Shown piece after piece: positions 6,613 to 9,667 of a stretch of 9,667 nucleotides of DNA (position 1 is the first letter of the stretch; each line of letters begins with the position of its first letter). The DNA is from Lachnospiraceae bacterium (GTDB taxonomy: Bacteria; Bacillota; Clostridia; Lachnospirales; Lachnospiraceae): the NCBI GenBank assembly GCA_017461685.1, contig JAFTXF010000066.1:1-9667 (forward strand). Reading direction: 5' to 3'. The position numbers and the translations under genes are program-made. The notes below the pieces were generated by a model. It worked only from the letters and a program-made list of their open reading frames with translations. It had not been told where the DNA came from and did no database searches.

Positions 6613-7866
6613 ATGAAAAGAAAATATATAAGCAGTGACAAGCTGAGTGCATTACTTTTTTGGACGATATGGTTTATGTATGCAGTGGTATATATGACCA
6701 AGAATTGTTATAGTGCTGCAATGGCATCGATTGTCAGTGAAGGCATAATGACAAAATCAGAGACGGGACTGATCACAGCCGTATTTTATCTTGTGTACGG
6801 GCCGCTTCAGTTTGTAGGAGGACGGCTTGCTGACCGTTACAAGCCTGAGAAGATTATTCTGATTGGGCTGATTGGTTCAGGTATTATGAATGGTATTATA
6901 TTTTTCAATCAAAATTACTATGCAATGTTGGTAGTATGGACCTGTAATGCTATTGTACAATTCGGATTGTGGCCTGCGGTATTTAAGATAATTTCTTCTC
7001 AGCTTTCAGATGGTTATACGAAAAAGGGCGTATTTTATATATCATTTTCCTCTTCCTTTGGCTTGCTTTTAGCCTACGGAATGGCTTCATTCATAAATAA
7101 GTGGCAATACAATTTCTTTGTGTCTTCGATTCTTTTATTTGCTTGTGCCATTTTATTCGGAGCTGTATATAACAGAATTGCAAAGCATATGACTGTTATC
7201 GGAAAGTGGGAGATAAGAGCAAGTGAAAAGGAAGGAGTAGGATCGGCAGAGCAGTATGTGAAAAATCCTTTCTGGGAAAGTGGCTTTATCTTTTTTACAG
7301 TAGCCGGCTTTATGCGAATGGTTATGGATCAGGGAATTAAAACACTTTCCCCTACTATGCTGATGGAGTCCTATGAAAACATATCTCCGTTTATTGCTAA
7401 TTCCATGAATCTGCTCATTATTATATGTAGTATTCTGGGCATTATTGTTACAAAGCTCATCCTTTACCCTAGATTCGTTAAGAATGAACTGGCAGGTTAT
7501 TTAGGTGCGACCGTTATTGCTTTACCACTTGTATTGGTGCTAGTCTTTATCGGAAAGGTACATATCGTGGTATGTCTGCTTTCGCTTGCTATGACTGCGG
7601 TACTTACCGGTACAACCGGTTTGTTTTCCTCCTATTTAACCATGCGATTTGCAAAAATCGGAAGGGAAGGGGAAGCAGCAGGTATTGCCAATATGGCAGC
7701 AAGCATAGGAGTTGTTGTGCAGAGTTATGGTTTAGTGCTGGTTGCGGATCATTATGGGTGGAGTGCAGTTGCCGTAGTATGGACAGTTTTAGCCGCACTT
7801 ATTATTGTACTGCTATGCATTATGTGGCCAGTCTGGAAGCGATTCAGGGCGAAATATAACCTATAA
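6613..7866 (+). CDS. MFS transporter resembling organophosphate:phosphate antiporters
   Basis: This 417-residue, strongly hydrophobic protein has about 12 predicted membrane segments split by a polar central loop (about residues 188-220), typical of the major facilitator superfamily. A motif-A-like GGRLADRYKPEKI follows TM2 (about residues 73-85). TM1 contains YMTKN and the second half begins with FMRMVMDQGIKTLSPTMLMES; both resemble the GlpT/UhpT group, where TM1 carries a substrate-phosphate Arg and TM7 another Arg followed by SPTYL. Here TM7 keeps Arg (235) but the TM1 position looks like Lys30. I infer a sugar-phosphate or organic-anion permease relative, but the substrate is unknown and a more distant MFS role is possible. 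GGAG at 6601-6604 lies 8 nt before the start. queA begins 27 nt after the stop, so the two may be co-transcribed. Base composition is more AT-rich than in pheT or M18, as is common for membrane proteins. Confidence 0.88.
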   Translation: MKRKYISSDKLSALLFWTIWFMYAVVYMTKNCYSAAMASIVSEGIMTKSETGLITAVFYLVYGPLQFVGGRLADRYKPEKIILIGLIGSGIMNGIIFFNQNYYAMLVVWTCNAIVQFGLWPAVFKIISSQLSDGYTKKGVFYISFSSSFGLLLAYGMASFINKWQYNFFVSSILLFACAILFGAVYNRIAKHMTVIGKWEIRASEKEGVGSAEQYVKNPFWESGFIFFTVAGFMRMVMDQGIKTLSPTMLMESYENISPFIANSMNLLIIICSILGIIVTKLILYPRFVKNELAGYLGATVIALPLVLVLVFIGKVHIVVCLLSLAMTAVLTGTTGLFSSYLTMRFAKIGREGEAAGIANMAASIGVVVQSYGLVLVADHYGWSAVAVVWTVLAALIIVLLCIMWPVWKRFRAKYNL

Positions 7867-7893
7867 ACAGAACTTCTACATTAAGGAAACTAT

Positions 7894-8919
7894 ATGAAAA
7901 CAAGTGATTTTTATTTTGATTTACCGGAGGAACTGATTGCGCAGGACCCTCTGGAGGACCGTACCGGTTCCAGACTTTTGGTGCTGGATAAGGGCAGCGG
8001 TCAGACCGAACATCATATTTTCAGAGAGATTCTGGATATGGTGGAGCCCGGAGACTGCATGGTATTAAACAATACCAAGGTAATTCCGGCCAGACTTTAC
8101 GGTTCTAAGGAAGATACCGGAGCAGGGATTGAGATTTTACTGTTAAAGCGTCTGGAAAAGGACCTTTGGGAATGTTTGGTAAAACCGGGTAAGAAGTGTA
8201 AGCCGGGCGCCAGAATTGTATTTGGTGACGGCAGATTGAGAGCAGAGATTAAAGAGACCAAGGAAGACGGTAACAGACTGATTGCCTTTGAGTATTCAGG
8301 AATCTGGGAAGAGGTACTGGACGCTTTGGGCGAAATGCCTCTGCCGCCGTATATTACTCATAAGCTTCAGGACAAAAACCGTTATCAGACGGTGTATGCT
8401 AAGTATGAGGGAAGTGCCGCAGCACCTACGGCAGGCCTTCATTTTACCAAAGATTTACTAGAGGAAATCGAAGCAAAAGGTGTTAAAATAGCATACGTAA
8501 CGCTTCATGTTGGACTGGGCACCTTCCGTCCGGTGAAGGTGGAGGATGTAACCAATCATCACATGCACAGCGAGTATTATGAAGTTACTGAGGAAACTGC
8601 ACGCATAGTCAATGAAACCAAAGCTGCAGGAGGCAGAATTATCTGTGTAGGAACTACCAGCTGCCGCACCGTGGAAAGTGCAAGCACAGAGGACGGTGTA
8701 CTGCATGCAGGGACCGGTAATACGGAGATTTTTATTTATCCCGGCTATCGGTTTAAGATTCTGGACGCGCTGATTACCAATTTACATTTGCCGGAGAGTA
8801 CGTTGGTGATGTTAGTCAGTGCATTGGCAGGTAAGGAGCAGGTGCTTCATGCATCTGAGGAAGCTATCACAGAGCGTTATCGATTTTTCTCTTTTGGCGA
8901 CGCTATGTTTATCCGATAA
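7894..8919 (+). CDS. queA: S-adenosylmethionine:tRNA ribosyltransferase-isomerase
   Basis: QueA transfers and isomerises the ribosyl part of S-adenosylmethionine onto preQ1 at position 34 of tRNAs with GUN anticodons, giving epoxyqueuosine. The 341 residues match the usual length, and conserved blocks run through the protein: FDLPEELIAQDPLEDRTGSR (N-terminus), LNNTKVIPARLYG, GEMPLPPYI, YAKYEGSAAAPTAGLHFT, HVGLGTFRPV, HMHSEYYEV, CVGTTSCRTVES, and the C-terminal YPGYRFKILDALITNLHLPE. AAGGA at 7883-7887 is 6 nt before the ATG. It acts in the cytoplasm. The gene lies just behind the MFS transporter; no other queuosine gene (tgt, queG/queH) is visible here. It may be transcribed with the transporter, and no strong promoter is seen between them. 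It is intact with no missing block. Confidence 0.97.
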   Translation: MKTSDFYFDLPEELIAQDPLEDRTGSRLLVLDKGSGQTEHHIFREILDMVEPGDCMVLNNTKVIPARLYGSKEDTGAGIEILLLKRLEKDLWECLVKPGKKCKPGARIVFGDGRLRAEIKETKEDGNRLIAFEYSGIWEEVLDALGEMPLPPYITHKLQDKNRYQTVYAKYEGSAAAPTAGLHFTKDLLEEIEAKGVKIAYVTLHVGLGTFRPVKVEDVTNHHMHSEYYEVTEETARIVNETKAAGGRIICVGTTSCRTVESASTEDGVLHAGTGNTEIFIYPGYRFKILDALITNLHLPESTLVMLVSALAGKEQVLHASEEAITERYRFFSFGDAMFIR

Positions 8920-8953
8920 GGCTTTGCCATATTATCTGATAAAGCTTTGTCAT
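8915..8953 (+). repeat. Imperfect 16-bp direct repeat at the queA 3' end
   Basis: GATAAGGCTTTGCCAT (8915-8930), which includes the queA stop codon, is repeated as GATAAAGCTTTGTCAT (8938-8953), 14 of 16 identical with a 23-bp period. It could be a local duplication. Function unknown. Confidence 0.65.
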
Positions 8954-8956
8954 GTT

Positions 8957-8990
8957 TTTCAGACAAACGTTTGCGGGGCTGTCTGAGAAA
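8957..8990 (+). terminator. Weak hairpin after queA, possible terminator
   Basis: TTTCAGACA (8957-8965) pairs with TGTCTGA-G-AAA (8980-8990, one bulged G), with a 14-nt loop. It is followed only by GATTTTGG, so the T-run is poor. It may end the queA transcript or simply be a hairpin. Confidence 0.4.
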
Positions 8991-8998
8991 GATTTTGG

Positions 8999-9027
8999 TT
9001 GAGAAAATGCTTGAAAAGTGGTAAGAT
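8999..9027 (+). promoter_or_regulatory. Candidate miaB promoter
   Basis: TTGAGA (8999-9004, 5 of 6) and TAAGAT (9022-9027, 4 of 6) are spaced by 17 bp. The predicted start near 9034 gives a leader of about 107 nt before miaB. Confidence 0.5.
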
Positions 9028-9112
9028 AGCTTGTGGTTTCTCCTGTGCGCGGTAATAAAGCATGGGGAAGATACCGTTACGAAAGACAGTTACTTTGTAA
9101 TTTGAAGGAAAG

Positions 9113-9157
9113 ATGAAGAATAAAGGACAAAACATACAAAATGTCAATTTATATTAA
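9113..9157 (+). CDS. Possible 14-codon leader ORF overlapping the miaB start
   Basis: ATG 9113 is preceded by AAGGA at 9105-9109, 3 nt away, and reads MKNKGQNIQNVNLY then TAA at 9155-9157, in another frame from miaB, overlapping its first codons. The miaB start itself has only a weak AAAGGA 13 nt upstream. Translational coupling is conceivable, but the ORF is very short and may be chance. Confidence 0.25.
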   Translation: MKNKGQNIQNVNLY

Positions 9158-9365
9158 CAACGAGAACAGAGAAAATTTATTAGAAAAAATTACACAGATT
9201 GATTTGACGACAAAGGTTCCTGCAGAGGAAACAGAGCGTCAGTATTATTACATGGCGAAGGCCAGAATGCACGTGCAGGCTCTTACAGAAGAGCTGGGCA
9301 GAGTGCCGACCTGCTGTGTAACCACCTTTGGCTGTCAAATGAACGTTGAACCCGTGACGGCTTAA
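9141..9365 (+). pseudogene. miaB: MiaB tRNA methylthiotransferase, N-terminal fragment interrupted after residue 68
   Basis: MiaB is a cytoplasmic radical-SAM enzyme that adds a methylthio group to i6A37 of tRNAs. Residues 1-68 look like a clostridial MiaB N-terminus: a variable leader, then EETERQYYYMAKAR, a helix, and VTTFGCQMN, the start of the UPF0004 domain, with Cys65 one of the auxiliary iron-sulfur cluster ligands. After Asn68 (codon ending 9344) the expected run (in relatives ARDSEK or similar) is replaced by VEPVTA and a TAA stop. The remaining UPF0004 cysteines, the radical-SAM CxxxCxxC and the C-terminal TRAM domain are absent, and no miaB-like sequence resumes in any frame before the window ends. 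A family member is normally some 440-480 residues, so this fragment cannot be active. It fits the left boundary of an insertion into miaB, or a misassembly. The ATG 9141 start has a weak ribosome binding site (AAAGGA 9122-9127). Confidence 0.85.
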
Positions 9366-9388
9366 ACCCGCATAAATAAAGGATTGTT

Positions 9389-9421
9389 AAAAGAAGGCTA
9401 ATAAAAACGGCCTTCTTTTTT
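9389..9421 (+). terminator. Intrinsic terminator just past the miaB break
   Basis: AAAAGAAGGC (9389-9398) pairs with GCCTTCTTTT (9410-9419) around an 11-nt loop, and the 3' side runs into a T tract (9416-9421). The A-rich 5' side could also make it work on the minus strand, so it may end a gene from either direction. Confidence 0.8.
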
Positions 9422-9454
9422 ATTGCCCTGCCGCCGAATGAAAAATATTTTTAT

Positions 9455-9468
9455 ATATTCCGGAATAT
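9455..9468. promoter_or_regulatory. Operator-like palindrome 1, upstream of the -35
   Basis: ATATTCCGGAATAT is a perfect 14-bp palindrome ending 5 bp before the -35 hexamer. It shares its core with palindrome 2; the centres are 24 bp apart. Confidence 0.7.
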
Positions 9469-9473
9469 TTATA

Positions 9474-9502
9474 TTGACATATTCCGGAATATGTGTTATA
9501 TT
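9474..9502 (+). promoter_or_regulatory. Strong promoter for the small Ala/Glu-rich gene
   Basis: A perfect -35 TTGACA (9474-9479) and a -10 TATATT (9497-9502, 5 of 6) are separated by 17 bp. An AT-rich stretch with the palindrome AAAAATATTTTT (9441-9452) precedes it, possibly acting as an UP element. A transcript would start near 9509. Confidence 0.85.
9477..9494. promoter_or_regulatory. Operator-like palindrome 2, inside the promoter spacer
   Basis: ACATATTCCGGAATATGT is a perfect 18-bp palindrome filling the region between -35 and -10. A dimeric repressor bound here would block RNA polymerase. The core ATATTCCGGAATAT is identical to palindrome 1. The regulator is not identified. Confidence 0.78.
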
Positions 9503-9553
9503 ATAATTACAGAAAGGGAAAACAAATACTTCACATAGAAAGGAAATCTAACC

Positions 9554-9667
9554 ATGAGAACATACGAAGAATTAGTAAAAGAAGCAATCCAGAAAGCGCA
9601 CGAAGAAGCAGCAGCGAAGGCAGCAGCCGAAGCAAAAGCCAAAGCGGAAGAAATGAAAACTTTCGAA
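9554..9667 (+). CDS. Unrecognised Ala/Glu/Lys-rich protein, 3'-truncated by the window
   Basis: ATG 9554 follows an AAAGGA-type ribosome binding site (9539-9544) at a normal distance and reads 38 codons without a stop to the window end. It begins MRTYEELVKEAIQKAHEEAA and continues with Ala, Glu and Lys in almost every position, which should form a long amphipathic or coiled-coil helix. I do not recognise the family. It is the first gene after the miaB break and sits under a strong promoter overlapped by two identical-core palindromes, so tightly repressed or autoregulated expression is likely. Purine-rich, repetitive GCA/GAA/AAA codons give it a composition unlike pheT or queA. It could be an accessory-element gene or an N-terminal helix of a larger protein. 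Confidence 0.65.
   Translation, partial: MRTYEELVKEAIQKAHEEAAAKAAAEAKAKAEEMKTFE

Larger units (their letters stand above)
9345..9667. mobile_element. Suspected inserted element (left end), entering miaB at about 9345
   Basis: MiaB homology stops between 9342 and 9348 and an unrelated non-coding stretch follows, with its own terminator (9389-9421), promoter and a new small gene reading inward. An imperfect direct repeat, TTGAACCCG (9346-9354) and TTAAACCCG (9362-9370), lies right at the junction and could be part of an attachment or recombinase site. No integrase or transposase is visible because the window ends. A prophage or integrative conjugative element inserted in miaB is the natural reading, but a contig join error would look the same. 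The right end and the rest of miaB are not in this window. Confidence 0.5.

Noticed and set aside
9345..9421. Group II intron interrupting miaB
   Set aside because: The sequence at the break does not begin with the GTGYG-type 5' end and no intron-encoded protein is visible; a promoter and a new gene follow instead.
1..9667. Minus-strand open frames antisense to pheS, pheT, M18, MFS and queA
   Set aside because: They are short, lack ribosome binding sites and recognisable motifs, and mirror strongly coding + strand sequence.
1..9667. CRISPR array or tRNA/rRNA genes
   Set aside because: No regularly spaced repeat series and no tRNA-like cloverleaf or rRNA signature was seen on either strand by eye.

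Overview
The window looks like a chromosomal segment of a low-to-mid GC Firmicute, most likely a gut-type Lachnospiraceae/Clostridia relative. The signs are AAGGAGG-type ribosome binding sites, near-consensus TTGACA/TATAAT promoters with 17-bp spacing, a phenylalanine T-box leader in front of pheS-pheT, and PheS, PheT, M18 aminopeptidase, QueA and MiaB proteins that read like clostridial versions. The family assignment is inference from protein character, not from a search. All real genes are on the + strand.

Layout. 1-720: 3' part of a zinc M28-type aminopeptidase whose 5' end lies outside the window. 721-1082: a good promoter, then a complete T-box leader with a UUC specifier, the T-box sequence and an intrinsic terminator. 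1083-2102: pheS, full length for the family but carrying an in-frame TAG at codon 91. 2103-2300: an unusually long pheS-pheT spacer holding a nested inverted-repeat element. 2301-4721: intact pheT, followed by a strong terminator. 4722-5100: no gene, but a 115-nt near-perfect inverted repeat, a short direct repeat and a possible promoter. 5101-6540: M18 aminopeptidase. 6613-7866: 12-TM MFS transporter resembling the organophosphate/glycerol-phosphate antiporter group. 7894-8919: queA. 8920-9140: a spacer with a duplicated 16-mer, a hairpin and a candidate promoter. 9141 to about 9344: the first 68 codons of miaB, which then break off abruptly. From about 9345: unrelated sequence with a terminator, a promoter overlapped by two near-identical palindromes, and the start of a small Ala/Glu/Lys-rich protein that runs off the window.

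Together the genes mostly serve translation fidelity and peptide turnover. PheS/PheT charge tRNA-Phe. QueA makes the queuosine precursor at tRNA position 34. MiaB would make ms2i6A at position 37 (tRNA-Phe is a classic substrate of i6A/ms2i6A modification in bacteria). The two aminopeptidases recycle peptides. The most notable points are that two translation genes appear damaged: pheS by a single nonsense codon and miaB by what looks like the boundary of an inserted element (or an assembly join). Neither can be separated from sequencing or assembly error using this sequence alone.
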